In this document: one piece after another, positions 43,046 to 52,255 of the stretch
Layout of the letters: the number at the start of each line of letters is the position of its first letter
Position numbering within the stretch: position 1 is the first letter of the stretch
Source: UBA6163 sp041753075
GTDB taxonomy: Bacteria > Planctomycetota > Planctomycetia > Pirellulales > Pirellulaceae
Direction of reading: 5' to 3'
Length of the DNA stretch: 64,000 nt
Assembly: GCA_041753075.1 (NCBI GenBank)
Contig: JBGSVE010000054.1
Span: forward strand, 1 to 64,000
Notes under the pieces: generated by a model
Databases searched by the model: none
The model's input: the letters and a program-made list of their open reading frames with translations, nothing else
What the model was told of the DNA's origin: nothing
Program-made: the position numbers and the translations under genes

Positions 43046-43897
43046 ATGGCTTCTGAAACCGCAGTCGCTGCCGACGAGTCGTCGTTTTTCTTGCGCCACG
43101 AGTTCGTCATTCGTCGCTTGCATTCGCTCTCAGGCATTGTGCCGCTGGGTGCCTACATGGTCGTTCACTTGACGACCAACGCGAGTTTGTTGAACGGCAC
43201 GGCAACGTTCCAGCGGGCGGTCTACGCAATCCATTCGCTTGGCAACCTATTGCCAATCGTCGAGTGGGGCTTCATTTTTGGACCGCTGTTATTTCACGCG
43301 ATTGTCGGCGTTTGGATTGCCAAAACGGGCAAAAGCAACACCGACCGATATCAACTTGCGGGCAATCGGCGGTATTACTGGCAACGCGTCACGGGGCTAG
43401 TCGCGTTCGCATACTTAATGATCCATGTCTTGCATTTGCATGGTTGGATTCACTTCACGCCGTGGTTAGCATTGGGAGAAAAGCTCGGTTTCGCCGAATT
43501 TCGCGCCTACAACGCCGCCAGCACGTTGGCCTACGCGATGGACGGCTACTTTTGGCCGGCGTTCTATTTGGTCGGAGTTTTGGCGTGTGTTTATCACTTG
43601 GCCAATGGACTGTGGACCGCCGGCATAACTTGGGGTTTATGGATTTCGCCCAAGGCCCAAGCGCGCGCGACAAAAGTATGTGTGGCCTTCGGGTTGGTTT
43701 TGGCGGTTATCGGAACAAGCGCTTGGTACGCGGCACTAGCAACCGACCCCGTGGTCGCGAAACAGATCGAAGACAATATGTATCGTGCGAACCTGCAGAC
43801 GGGTACGGTGCCTGAGAGCGAAGAAAAGCGGACCCAACCCGACCCGGTCTTGAACCCCACAACTGATTTTGTGCTCACCGAAAAGGAACCACAGTAA
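43046..43897 (+). CDS. sdhC: succinate dehydrogenase cytochrome b558 subunit
   Basis: 283 residues with five predicted membrane helices, the layout of single-subunit b558 anchors that carry two hemes and replace separate SdhC and SdhD. Visible parts: HSLSGIVPLGAYMVVHL, WGFIFGPLLFHAIVGVWI, GLVAFAYLMIHVLHLHGW, FYLVGVLACVYHLANGLW and VCVAFGLVLAVIGTSAWYA. Histidines in each helix (HSLSG, VVHL, LFHA, MIHVLHLH, YHLANG) are heme-ligand candidates. The 45-residue tail after the last helix is unusually long and charged. Its stop is followed one base later by the sdhA start. Confidence 0.9.
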   Translation: MASETAVAADESSFFLRHEFVIRRLHSLSGIVPLGAYMVVHLTTNASLLNGTATFQRAVYAIHSLGNLLPIVEWGFIFGPLLFHAIVGVWIAKTGKSNTDRYQLAGNRRYYWQRVTGLVAFAYLMIHVLHLHGWIHFTPWLALGEKLGFAEFRAYNAASTLAYAMDGYFWPAFYLVGVLACVYHLANGLWTAGITWGLWISPKAQARATKVCVAFGLVLAVIGTSAWYAALATDPVVAKQIEDNMYRANLQTGTVPESEEKRTQPDPVLNPTTDFVLTEKEPQ

Positions 43898-43898
43898 G

Positions 43899-45887
43899 AT
43901 GTCCGATCATCGCGTAATAGTCGTCGGCGGCGGGCTGGCCGGCTTAGCAGTCACCATGAAACTCGCCGAATTGGGCGTCAAGGTGGATTTGCTCAGTTTG
44001 ACGCCGGTGAAACGTTCTCACAGTGTTTGTGCCCAGGGCGGCATCAACAGTTGCAACGACCAAACACGGCAACTCGGTGACAACGAATGGAAGCACTTTG
44101 ACGACACGGTTTATGGCGGTGACTTTTTAAATCACCAACCGCCCGTCAAGGAAATGGCTTTCTGGGCACCCAAAGTCATTGACTTGATGGATCGGCTTGG
44201 CGTGCCGTTCAATCGAACCGGCGAAGGGTTCATCGATCGTCGTCGCTTCGGCGGTACGCTTTACAAACGAACCGCGTTTGCCGGCGCAACCACCGGCCAA
44301 CAACTGCTCTATGCACTCGACGAACAAGTCCGTCGTTGGGAATCCGAAGGTGCGGTTAAGAAGTATGAGTTCTGGGATTTTCTGGGCCCGATCCAAGATG
44401 AATCCGGGCGTTGTCGCGGCGTCATAGCCCAAGACATGGTGTCGATGGAAATCCGTTCGTTTGCGGCTGATGCGGTGGTCGTGGCAACCGGCGGTTGTGG
44501 TTTGTTGTATGGCAAGAGCACGATGAGCGTGTTCTGCAATGGCAGTGCCGTCAGTCGTTGTTTTCAAGCTGGTGCGAAGTATGGCAACGGTGAATTTATC
44601 CAAGTTCACCCGACGGCGATTCCGGGAGCGGATAAGTTGCGGTTGATGAGCGAATCGGCGCGCGGCGAAGGCGGTCGCGTTTGGGTGCCACGCCAGCCTC
44701 AAGATCCGCGTGAACCGAAATCGATTCCTGAGGCCGATCGTTACTACTTCCTCGAAGAACGCTACCCGACCTACGGCAACCTGGTGCCGCGTGACATCGC
44801 GACGCGCGAGATTTTTGATATTTGCGTCAACGAGGGGCTCAGCGTTGAAGACGATCGCATGTGCGTTTATCTCGATTTGACGCATATCTCCAAGGCGGAA
44901 CTGGACCGCAAGCTCGGCGGAATTTTGGAGATCTACGAAAAATTCCAAGGCGTTGATCCACGCTTCGAGCCGATGAAAATTTTCCCCGCGGTCCACTACA
45001 GCATGGGCGGATTGTGGGCCGATTATGTGAAGTCCGCAGATGGTGGATTGTTGCCCGGGGCACCGCGAAACCAGATGACCAATATCGACGGTTTATACGC
45101 GATCGGCGAGTGCGATTACCAATATCATGGAGCCAATCGCCTGGGTGCGAATTCGTTGTTGTCGTGCATCTTTTCGGGTTTGTTCATCGGTCCGTCAATC
45201 ATCAATTACGCCGAAAACCAACGCGGCGGATATAAAAAATTGCCAAGCTCGGTGGTCGATGCGGCGATGGCGAAACAATCCTCACGCCACAAGACACTTT
45301 TGGGCGGCACCGGCGGCAACGAGAATCCGTATTTGATTCATCAAGAACTCGGTGACCTGATGACGCGCGCGGCGACGGTCGTTCGTCGCAACGACCAATT
45401 GCGACAAGCACTCGAAAAGACCGACGAGCTGCACCAGCGAGCGATGAAGGTCAGTTTGTCGGATACCGGCAATTGGACCAACCAAAACGTCATCTTCGCC
45501 AAGGCCGTTCAGGATATGTTCCCGTTGGCCAAGACGTTGCTGCAAGGTGCGCTGATGCGTGATGAATGTCGCGGTGCCCACTACAAGCCCGATTTCGAGA
45601 AGCCCAGTTTGCAGGCCACCGACCCGGTTGAAAAACGTCAACAAGCCGAACAATGGTGTGACGAGTTCGAGGCCAACAACAAACGGTTCCTCAAGAGCTC
45701 AATCGGCACTTGGAATGAGGGCACAAATCAACCGACGATCACCTACGAAGATGTGGATACATCATTGATCCCGCCGCGGCCGCGGTTGTACGGTTTGGTC
45801 GGTGCCGAGGAAATCGAAAGAATTTGGAACGAACGTGCTGTCGCAAAAAAAACGGGCGCGAAGCATAGTGAACTTGTTGCTCAATAA
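43899..45887 (+). CDS. sdhA: succinate dehydrogenase flavoprotein subunit
   Basis: 662 residues from ATG 43899. FAD-binding GGGLAGLAVTMKL (residues 9-21) opens the protein, and the covalent-FAD region HSVCAQGGINSC is present with the usual His. Substrate-domain motifs are HPTAIPG, GEGGRVWVPR, HYSMGGLWAD and GANRLGANSLLSC. Together with SdhB and the b558 anchor it oxidises succinate to fumarate and passes electrons to quinone (or the reverse). A ribosome site (AAGGA) lies at the end of sdhC. Confidence 0.95.
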   Translation: MSDHRVIVVGGGLAGLAVTMKLAELGVKVDLLSLTPVKRSHSVCAQGGINSCNDQTRQLGDNEWKHFDDTVYGGDFLNHQPPVKEMAFWAPKVIDLMDRLGVPFNRTGEGFIDRRRFGGTLYKRTAFAGATTGQQLLYALDEQVRRWESEGAVKKYEFWDFLGPIQDESGRCRGVIAQDMVSMEIRSFAADAVVVATGGCGLLYGKSTMSVFCNGSAVSRCFQAGAKYGNGEFIQVHPTAIPGADKLRLMSESARGEGGRVWVPRQPQDPREPKSIPEADRYYFLEERYPTYGNLVPRDIATREIFDICVNEGLSVEDDRMCVYLDLTHISKAELDRKLGGILEIYEKFQGVDPRFEPMKIFPAVHYSMGGLWADYVKSADGGLLPGAPRNQMTNIDGLYAIGECDYQYHGANRLGANSLLSCIFSGLFIGPSIINYAENQRGGYKKLPSSVVDAAMAKQSSRHKTLLGGTGGNENPYLIHQELGDLMTRAATVVRRNDQLRQALEKTDELHQRAMKVSLSDTGNWTNQNVIFAKAVQDMFPLAKTLLQGALMRDECRGAHYKPDFEKPSLQATDPVEKRQQAEQWCDEFEANNKRFLKSSIGTWNEGTNQPTITYEDVDTSLIPPRPRLYGLVGAEEIERIWNERAVAKKTGAKHSELVAQ

Positions 45888-45917
45888 ACCACTTAATTTA
45901 TACCAGAGGCCATCGCC

Positions 45918-46772
45918 ATGATCGCACCTGCACCTGAGAAGAAAAAGCGTCCGAGTCACTTCCGTGTTCGCGTCCTGCGTCAAGATGGCCCGGGCATGGA
46001 ATCGTATTGGCAATTGTTCGACGTGCCGTATGAGCGCGAAATGAATGTCATCAGTGTGCTGCAACGCATCGCGGCGATGGCCGAGACCGTTGATAAGCAA
46101 AAGGTGACGCCGGTCGCTTGGGATTGCGGTTGCCTTGAGGAAGTTTGCGGCTCCTGCACGATGGTGATAAACGGTCGCGTGCGGCAAAGCTGCAGCGCCC
46201 TGGTCGACAATTTGCTCAATGACAATCCCGACGAAATCCTGCTAGAACCGATGAGCAAATTTCCGGTGGTAAGGGATTTGGTCGTCGATCGCCAACGCTT
46301 GTTCCGCGCGTTGGAGCGTGTCGAAGCTTGGGTGCCGGTCGATAGTTATTACGACATGGGACCGGGCGAACGCCAATTGCGCGCCAACCAGGAGCAATCG
46401 TATCCGTTGAGTCAGTGCATGAGCTGCGGTTGTTGCTTGGAAGCGTGTCCGCAATACACCAAGATTGAGTTGACTCGCGCCGCGGACGAAACCGAAGCCG
46501 CGTTCGAGGCCCGCAAAATGGCGGAGTTTGATGAAGCGTTTGTCGGTGCGCATGCGATTTCACAAGCGATGTTGTTCAACCTTCATCCCACCGGAAAGTC
46601 GCTTGCCGCTGAGCGTTTGGATGCGTTGATGGGGCCCGGTGGAATCGCAGTTTGTGGCAATGCCCAAAACTGCGTTGCGGTTTGTCCCAAGGAAATTCCG
46701 CTGACGACATCCATCGCCCGAGCCGGGCGCGCGACGACGGTTCACGCGATCAAAAAGTGGTTCGATCGGTAG
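45918..46772 (+). CDS. sdhB: succinate dehydrogenase iron-sulfur subunit
   Basis: 284 residues. Cluster ligands are in order: 2Fe-2S in CGCLEEVCGSC with a further Cys in RQSCSAL, 4Fe-4S in CMSCGCCLEACP and 3Fe-4S in CGNAQNCVAVCPKEIP. An AGAGG ribosome site precedes ATG 45918. Its last 23 bases overlap the 3' end of the convergent NHL-repeat gene. It completes a three-gene sdhCAB operon of the b558 type. Confidence 0.95.
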   Translation: MIAPAPEKKKRPSHFRVRVLRQDGPGMESYWQLFDVPYEREMNVISVLQRIAAMAETVDKQKVTPVAWDCGCLEEVCGSCTMVINGRVRQSCSALVDNLLNDNPDEILLEPMSKFPVVRDLVVDRQRLFRALERVEAWVPVDSYYDMGPGERQLRANQEQSYPLSQCMSCGCCLEACPQYTKIELTRAADETEAAFEARKMAEFDEAFVGAHAISQAMLFNLHPTGKSLAAERLDALMGPGGIAVCGNAQNCVAVCPKEIPLTTSIARAGRATTVHAIKKWFDR

Positions 46773-47721
46773 CGAATTTTAAGACGCGGCCATGAACGCT
46801 GTATTCCGCAACAAACAAATTGCCATCTTGATCGACGGCGACACCGTGGGGTGCGTTTAAGATTCCCGTTCGCCAACGAGCCGGTTCAATCTTGTTGGTG
46901 GCAAATTCACCAGCCGTCGTATTGTGGCCGACCGTTGCTAATCGTTTGCCGTCGGTAGCCAAAAAACTGACGCGGCCTTCGATTTCTCCAACCACCGCCA
47001 CCTTGCCGTGAATCGTGACTGCCGCCGGTCGCAACATGTCGGGTATGGTTCCCAATACGTCGCCGTCGAGCGACAACATCACCATGCGGCGATTCTCGCG
47101 GTCACAACACAGCAGTTGCGGCGGATCAAATCGAGTATCGACGACGATTTTGTGGCAAGTCTTGAAGCCATAGGGTGCTTCGCGGCCACCGAAGCTGCGG
47201 ACATATTTACCGTCAGCAGCCAAGATATGGATGAGGTCATTGCCATATCCGTCGGCGGCAAATATCCGGCCATCGGGGGCAACGACGACGCAGGTCAATT
47301 TCTTCAGGTTGCCATCGAACGCGGCTTTGCCGATCCGCATTTCCTCGGTCCCGTCCAAACGCATTTTGATTACCGATTGGCCATCTGATGGTGTCCCGAT
47401 AATGAATTCGCCTTTATCATCTTCGGCAATCACGAACCCGTGAAAGTCATGGTCATATTTTGGCAGGTTATGCAAGTAATCACCGCCGGCGGAATAGACC
47501 TGGATGCCGGGACGTGGGCCGCCTCCGACGCTGACGAAAATGCGACCATCCTTGCTGACGGCAATATCACCGTGCATATTGCCCAGCGTCGCCATCTCGT
47601 CGGGCAGATGAAGTGGGTTGTCGGTGGCTACCGTCGGCAGCGGGCTGTCGGCGGCGACTGGCAGCGCGCAGACGACGACGTAAAAGAAAAGGCCGGCGAG
47701 GGAAAACAATCGCAGCATCAT
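46750..47721 (-). CDS. secreted NHL-repeat beta-propeller protein
   Basis: 323 residues from ATG 47721, which has GGAG five bases upstream. Signal peptide about 1-26 (MMLRLFSLAGLFFYVVVCALPVAADS). NHL-type blades are seen: HGDIAVSKDGRIFVSVGG, LTCVVVAPDGRIFAADGYGNDLIHIL, FKTCHKIVVD and LNAPHGVAVDQDGNLFVAEYSVHGRVLKF. The protein may be related to peptidyl-alpha-hydroxyglycine lyase-like propellers, but most such proteins are uncharacterised. It overlaps the end of sdhB tail to tail and is divergent from the HExxH gene, only 43 bases away. Confidence 0.72.
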   Translation of the reverse strand: MMLRLFSLAGLFFYVVVCALPVAADSPLPTVATDNPLHLPDEMATLGNMHGDIAVSKDGRIFVSVGGGPRPGIQVYSAGGDYLHNLPKYDHDFHGFVIAEDDKGEFIIGTPSDGQSVIKMRLDGTEEMRIGKAAFDGNLKKLTCVVVAPDGRIFAADGYGNDLIHILAADGKYVRSFGGREAPYGFKTCHKIVVDTRFDPPQLLCCDRENRRMVMLSLDGDVLGTIPDMLRPAAVTIHGKVAVVGEIEGRVSFLATDGKRLATVGHNTTAGEFATNKIEPARWRTGILNAPHGVAVDQDGNLFVAEYSVHGRVLKFATDRTTF

Positions 47722-47764
47722 TCGACTCCAAGGGAAAAGGGTTGGGCAAAGCACTACTATAACC

Positions 47765-48325
47765 ATGCGCACGATCACAAAAGTTTACCAAGACCCGCTC
47801 GACGTGATATGGTTGCAAACCGCCAGCGCGTTGGGCATTCACGTCGTCCGCAGCGATGAGGTGTTCGCGTCGTGGAACGGTGCCGGTGTGTTGACAATCG
47901 GAACCGCCGCGACGCTGGATATCGATGACTCGTTGGCGCAAATGATTCTGCATGAAATCTGTCATCTGCTTGTCGAAGGCCCCAGCGCGATGAGGCTGGC
48001 GGACTGGGGCATTGGTGGCGGCGACGTCGGCGGGCGGGTTCGCGAACACGCCTGTTTGCGAGTTCAAGCGGCGCTGGCTGACACGGTTGGCATGCGTGCG
48101 TTCTTCGCCGCAACGACGGTGTTTCGCAAATACTACGACGCGTTAGAAGCCGATCCATTGGTACCGGCGGATGATCCAGCGGTGGTGTTGGCAACGCCCG
48201 CATGGCAGCAATCGCGTCGCGATCCGTGGCAAGCGGCGCTGGATCGCGCGCTGCGTCTGAGCGCCGCGATCGAATCAATCGTTAGCGAAATTGCCCCGAC
48301 GAATTCGGTTTGGTCAAGAACCTAG
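47765..48325 (+). CDS. HExxH-containing putative metallopeptidase-like protein
   Basis: 186 residues. MILHEICHLLVEGPSAMRLADWGIG contains a HEICH zinc-binding type motif (about residues 63-67) with a possible third ligand further on, so a peptidase-like fold is plausible. No signal peptide is seen. A later segment RVREHACLRVQAALAD may contribute a Glu or His. Function and substrate are unknown; some HExxH proteins are not peptidases. It is divergent from the NHL gene. Confidence 0.55.
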   Translation: MRTITKVYQDPLDVIWLQTASALGIHVVRSDEVFASWNGAGVLTIGTAATLDIDDSLAQMILHEICHLLVEGPSAMRLADWGIGGGDVGGRVREHACLRVQAALADTVGMRAFFAATTVFRKYYDALEADPLVPADDPAVVLATPAWQQSRRDPWQAALDRALRLSAAIESIVSEIAPTNSVWSRT

Positions 48326-48350
48326 TGCCTTGATTTTTGCGCTGAGGCGA

Positions 48351-48406
48351 TTGTAGAACGGTTGTCCCCAACCGTTTGGGCGGTCCTAAACGGGTGGGGA
48401 CAACCG
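48351..48406. repeat. family 2 palindrome, long form
   Basis: Starts TTGTAGAACGGTTGTCCCC; the left arm (48359-48377) and right arm (48388-48406) pair at 18 of 19 positions. It lies between the convergent HExxH and DsbD-like genes, 12 bases before the latter's stop. The sequence is the fullest copy of the family in the window. Confidence 0.85.
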
Positions 48407-48418
48407 GTCGACAATTAA

Positions 48419-51028
48419 CTAATGCGCCGCAGGAACGAGCACTTGCGCGGGCCGGTCGCTGACTAGTCTTGACGATGGCGTGGCTGACGCCGCGAGGCCA
48501 TCCACACTCGCACCGGCTTTTCGCAACGCCTTCAACACGTCGCCTTGAGTGATCAAGTCGCGCAGCACAATCGGCTCGTTCGGCTGCTTGCCTGGATAAA
48601 CCGCCAACACCGGAATCGCATTGCTGTTCAATTCCAACAACTTGTTCTTGATTTCGTCGTTTTGGTCGGTCCAATCGGCCAACATCGCCACGGCGTCTAA
48701 TTCGTTAACCAGCTTGCTAGTCTTTTGCGTATTGATCGCGACGTTGTAATTAACGATGCAATTGACGCACCACTTCGCCGTAAAATCGATCAACACCGTG
48801 CGACCTTCGGATTGCAATTGTTGCAATCGCGCTTCGTCGTAAGGTTCCCACGCCAAGACCGCTGGCGAAGGTGCCAAAAAACGGAACGCCAAGATGCCGA
48901 CCAACACCGCCGACGCCAAACCACCGGACCAAGCGGCCAAGCGACGGTCCAGCGACGACCAACTGGGCACTTGGCCAATCACCCAACACCCAAACCAAAC
49001 TCCGATTAACGTTGCGAATACCGGCATACGATCGTCTTCGGAAAATCCGCCGAACAGATAGACGACGGTGCCGAGCAATAAGAACGCCAACAATTGTTTG
49101 AAGATATCCATCCAGTTGCCCGGCTTGGGAAAATAAGCCAACAACGCCGGATACAACGCGATCAACAAATACGGCAACGCCATACCCAAACCGACAGCGG
49201 TGAAAATCACGAACGTCACGATCGGCGGTTGGCCAAGCGTGTATGCAAACACGGTTCCCAACAACGGACCGCTGCAGGGCGTGGCCAGCAGCGTGGTAAA
49301 GATGCCTTTGAAGAACGCACCACCGGCACCTTCTTGGCGTTGCAATTGTTGCGTTGCTTTGCCGCCGACAAATCCGGGCAAGGGGATTTCCCAAACGCCG
49401 AGAAAGCTGAGCGCCATCGCGAATACGAGCAATGTCACGCCGAGTCGAAACTCAAAATACGTGAATTGTTGGCCCCAGGAAAACGAGAAGAACGACGCCA
49501 TCGCCGCTAGCGCCCAGAAGACGACTAAAATGCCCAGCGTGTACCACAAGTTTAGCGTCAGCACGCGACCGCGATCGGCACCAGCTTGCTCGGCGAAAGC
49601 CATGACCTTCAAGCCGACGACGGGCAATACGCAGGGCATTAAATTCAAGATCAAACCGCCGCACATCGCCATCGCAATAATGGCGGGCAAGGGAAATCCC
49701 GAGGGTTCAGTAACGGCGGGCGGTTCGGTAACGGCGGGAGGCTGCTCGGCGGCGGCTTTGTTGTTGGCACCGTTGTCGTTGGTGGTTGCCGCGTTGTCCA
49801 GCGCAGCGACCGAGTTGGCGGTTCTCGTCTCCGGTGCAGGTGATTGTTCGGTGGCGAGATCGGGCGTTGTCGCTGGCGTGACAGGCATCACCGAAGGCGT
49901 TGCAATCGCGTCCACGTCATCGACCCAGTTGATCGTGGCCGCAGCGTCCATCGCTTCGGCGCGGGAGACACTGGTGAAACTGACCGGCGTCACCGCATCA
50001 TCGCCAACCTTCCCAACGCCAAGCGAAGCGACAAAGCGGAGGCCCTTGGGCGGCAAGCAACTGCCATCATTGCAAGCTTGGTAGGCAATCAAACCCTCGA
50101 TCTTCGCCACGCCAGCTTTCGCATCGGCGGGCACCATAACGGGCAATTCCCACGTCGCCGCACCGGCGTGATAAATCAGCGGCGGTTGGCCCGGTGCGAT
50201 GATGCTGGAAATGGTTTTGTTGGTCGTTGCCGGACCGCCAATGCGAAGTCCCGATTTGTTCTCAATGACAAAATTAGTGCTTGATTCGGTATCATCCACA
50301 GCAGCCGGGTAAACGTGGTATTCAATATCGGGAGTCGCGGTAAAAATCAGCTTGGCGCGGTTCCCCGGTGCCACAGTTGCGGGTTCCAAGCGTGCCGTCC
50401 ACGAGACGGCGTAGCCGCGGTCGCGATAAGGATCAAGCTTGATCGCGGCGGTCTTGATCGCATCCAACTTGGCAACCAAAGTTTCGTTGATTGCAAAGCA
50501 AGCACCGCCAACGCGACAAACTTGAGCCCGCACTTCAACGTTGACTTCGCCTGAGAAATCGGCCGGCAACGAAATCGGTGCGGACCACGTGACTTCCTCA
50601 TCGTGCTCCTCGATCGTCAACCCAGGCCATACGCTGGACACGCTCTGTGACGGCGGGAAATCAGGCTCCAGTGCGCCGGTCAGTGCCACGCCCGGTTGAT
50701 CGCCCAGCGTAATGATCGTCGCCAGCGGTCCGCCGGGAGCCTGGGTCGTCGAGTAAACATGGTGTCGCGGTGCCAACTCGGCAAGCACCGACAAGGTCCC
50801 GCTAGTTGCATCGTTGCGAACGATTGAGGCGGTGAAGCGAGATGGATTTTTGTCGTTCAGGCCATTGGGGTTGGGCCGGCTGCTGCCAAGCGACAACTTC
50901 GGGAATACATCCAACCCGGTGCCAAGATCGGATTGAGCCACCGCCGCTGGCAGCGCAGACCAAACGACCAACCACGTCGCCAGTAATGAGAGAATGATCT
51001 GGCGGCGGAATGAGGGCAGACTTTGCAT
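48419..51028 (-). CDS. DsbD-like thiol:disulfide transporter with doubled N-terminal domain
   Basis: 869 residues from ATG 51028, which has CAGGAG about 8 bases upstream. Signal peptide, then two DsbD-alpha-like domains in tandem: one ending with the pair QVCRVGGAC (about residue 170-180), a second with ACNDGSC (about 320-330). A Pro/Ala/Thr linker follows. The membrane part (about 445-690) has CGGLILNLMPCVLPVVGLK and LLATPCSGPLL, matching the two membrane cysteines of DsbD. A C-terminal thioredoxin domain has FTAKWCVNC. It moves reducing electrons from the cytoplasm to the periplasm. The phosphotransferase gene lies upstream on the same strand with 41 bases between. Confidence 0.85.
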   Translation of the reverse strand: MQSLPSFRRQIILSLLATWLVVWSALPAAVAQSDLGTGLDVFPKLSLGSSRPNPNGLNDKNPSRFTASIVRNDATSGTLSVLAELAPRHHVYSTTQAPGGPLATIITLGDQPGVALTGALEPDFPPSQSVSSVWPGLTIEEHDEEVTWSAPISLPADFSGEVNVEVRAQVCRVGGACFAINETLVAKLDAIKTAAIKLDPYRDRGYAVSWTARLEPATVAPGNRAKLIFTATPDIEYHVYPAAVDDTESSTNFVIENKSGLRIGGPATTNKTISSIIAPGQPPLIYHAGAATWELPVMVPADAKAGVAKIEGLIAYQACNDGSCLPPKGLRFVASLGVGKVGDDAVTPVSFTSVSRAEAMDAAATINWVDDVDAIATPSVMPVTPATTPDLATEQSPAPETRTANSVAALDNAATTNDNGANNKAAAEQPPAVTEPPAVTEPSGFPLPAIIAMAMCGGLILNLMPCVLPVVGLKVMAFAEQAGADRGRVLTLNLWYTLGILVVFWALAAMASFFSFSWGQQFTYFEFRLGVTLLVFAMALSFLGVWEIPLPGFVGGKATQQLQRQEGAGGAFFKGIFTTLLATPCSGPLLGTVFAYTLGQPPIVTFVIFTAVGLGMALPYLLIALYPALLAYFPKPGNWMDIFKQLLAFLLLGTVVYLFGGFSEDDRMPVFATLIGVWFGCWVIGQVPSWSSLDRRLAAWSGGLASAVLVGILAFRFLAPSPAVLAWEPYDEARLQQLQSEGRTVLIDFTAKWCVNCIVNYNVAINTQKTSKLVNELDAVAMLADWTDQNDEIKNKLLELNSNAIPVLAVYPGKQPNEPIVLRDLITQGDVLKALRKAGASVDGLAASATPSSRLVSDRPAQVLVPAAH

Positions 51029-51069
51029 ATAAAAACTCCTGGTTACCGCTTTGACGCGGCGACGCACGA

Positions 51070-52113
51070 CTAGCTTACTTGCGACACGCCGATACTACGT
51101 AGCAAAAACGCGACATGCCTATCCACGGCAGCCATTTCACCGGGGAATTTTCGTTGTTCAAGCTCGACCCAAACAACCCAATTTGCCAATTGAATGTACC
51201 AACTGGCTGATTCCAGCGCCTTGACCAGTTCCTCGGCCTGCGTATCAAACGGTCGTTGCAAACGGTAGCCAGCGGACGCGGCTTGGGCGAGTGCGGTTGA
51301 ATCGATTCCGAAACCTCGAAAACTGCCGATCCAGCGGGCCAGATCGGACGCCGCATTGTCGCGTTTGATGGCGTCCAGATCAACCATGCCGACCACCTCG
51401 CCACCGGCGAACAAAATATGCTCGCGGTGCGGATCGCCGTGGGCCCAAACGGTCGCCAGCGGACGGTGGAGCCAGCGACTGAGCGTGTACACGGCAGCGC
51501 GATGTAAACTCGGCCAATTGGCGAGCGTGGACGCGGCTCGTCGCAACGTTTCGCTCGCAAAATGGGATCGATTGATCGCCTTGGGGACCAGCGATTTCAG
51601 TTCGGCCAAACGATCAACGCGGCGAATGACGGCCGGTGCGACCTGGCTGGCGACGGCGTCATCCGGGCAAAACGAACTCAGCGATTCATGAAAACGCGCG
51701 ATTGCGGACGCGCCCTGAAAAACGGCATTATAAATCGCGTCCACCGGCAACGAGGACTCGCCAGGCGCGGGGATTGCGCTTCCGGGCAGCCAGGTCGACA
51801 TCTCGAAATGCGCGTCGCCGATTGTAAAACGAGATTTTTCAGCCGACGTTTTCTTCAGTTTGGGTAGCCAGGTGAGCGTCCGGCAGGCGTGGTTTTGCAG
51901 TTCGTGAATCGCATCCACGCGGGACGCCCAGGTACCTGGCGACCAGCGTTTCAACGCGAACTGGCCGCCGTCGCAGTCGCACCGCGCGACCGTCCCACCG
52001 CTGAAACCGGGATTCACCGCAACGATTTCGTCGGGCTCACGGCCCAGCAACTCGCTCGCCGCCGCCCAGGCCACTCGATCGGAATGAAAGTCACCAGCAG
52101 CCATCGTCATCAT
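51070..52113 (-). CDS. aminoglycoside phosphotransferase/homoserine-kinase-like protein
   Basis: 347 residues (ATG 52113; ATGs at 52110 and 52104 follow, so the exact start is uncertain). Kinase-like fold: FALKRWSPG supplies the ATP lysine, HGDPHREHILF is the catalytic loop and GMVDLDAIKRDN the metal-binding DxD loop. In the Brenner motif the usual Asn after HxxN is His here, which is uncommon. The family phosphorylates small hydroxyl compounds; the substrate is unknown. It is probably co-transcribed with dsbD. Confidence 0.7.
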   Translation of the reverse strand: MMTMAAGDFHSDRVAWAAASELLGREPDEIVAVNPGFSGGTVARCDCDGGQFALKRWSPGTWASRVDAIHELQNHACRTLTWLPKLKKTSAEKSRFTIGDAHFEMSTWLPGSAIPAPGESSLPVDAIYNAVFQGASAIARFHESLSSFCPDDAVASQVAPAVIRRVDRLAELKSLVPKAINRSHFASETLRRAASTLANWPSLHRAAVYTLSRWLHRPLATVWAHGDPHREHILFAGGEVVGMVDLDAIKRDNAASDLARWIGSFRGFGIDSTALAQAASAGYRLQRPFDTQAEELVKALESASWYIQLANWVVWVELEQRKFPGEMAAVDRHVAFLLRSIGVSQVS

Positions 52114-52210
52114 CGTTGTCGCCGTCAAGATCGCCGGAATTGTTGCCCTGGGGCGACTTGCGCGCTATCCTTAAGTTTGCGTTCGCATTTGTTCGGTCGC
52201 CAAATGCACA

Positions 52211-52228
52211 TTGTAGAACAATTGCCCC
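52211..52228 (+). repeat. family 2 repeat, decayed half-copy
   Basis: TTGTAGAACAATTGCCCC matches the start of the family 2 elements, TTGTAGAAC..TTGTCC, at all but two or three positions; no second arm follows. It lies 28 bases before the GTG start of the TraB-like gene, inside its leader. Confidence 0.6.
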
Positions 52229-52255
52229 AACTGCTACGAGCCAAGGAAATCCGCT

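Noticed and set aside
49200..50084. 294-codon plus-strand frame opposite the DsbD-like gene
   Set aside because: Composition of an antisense shadow; the DsbD cysteines and membrane helices identify the minus-strand gene.
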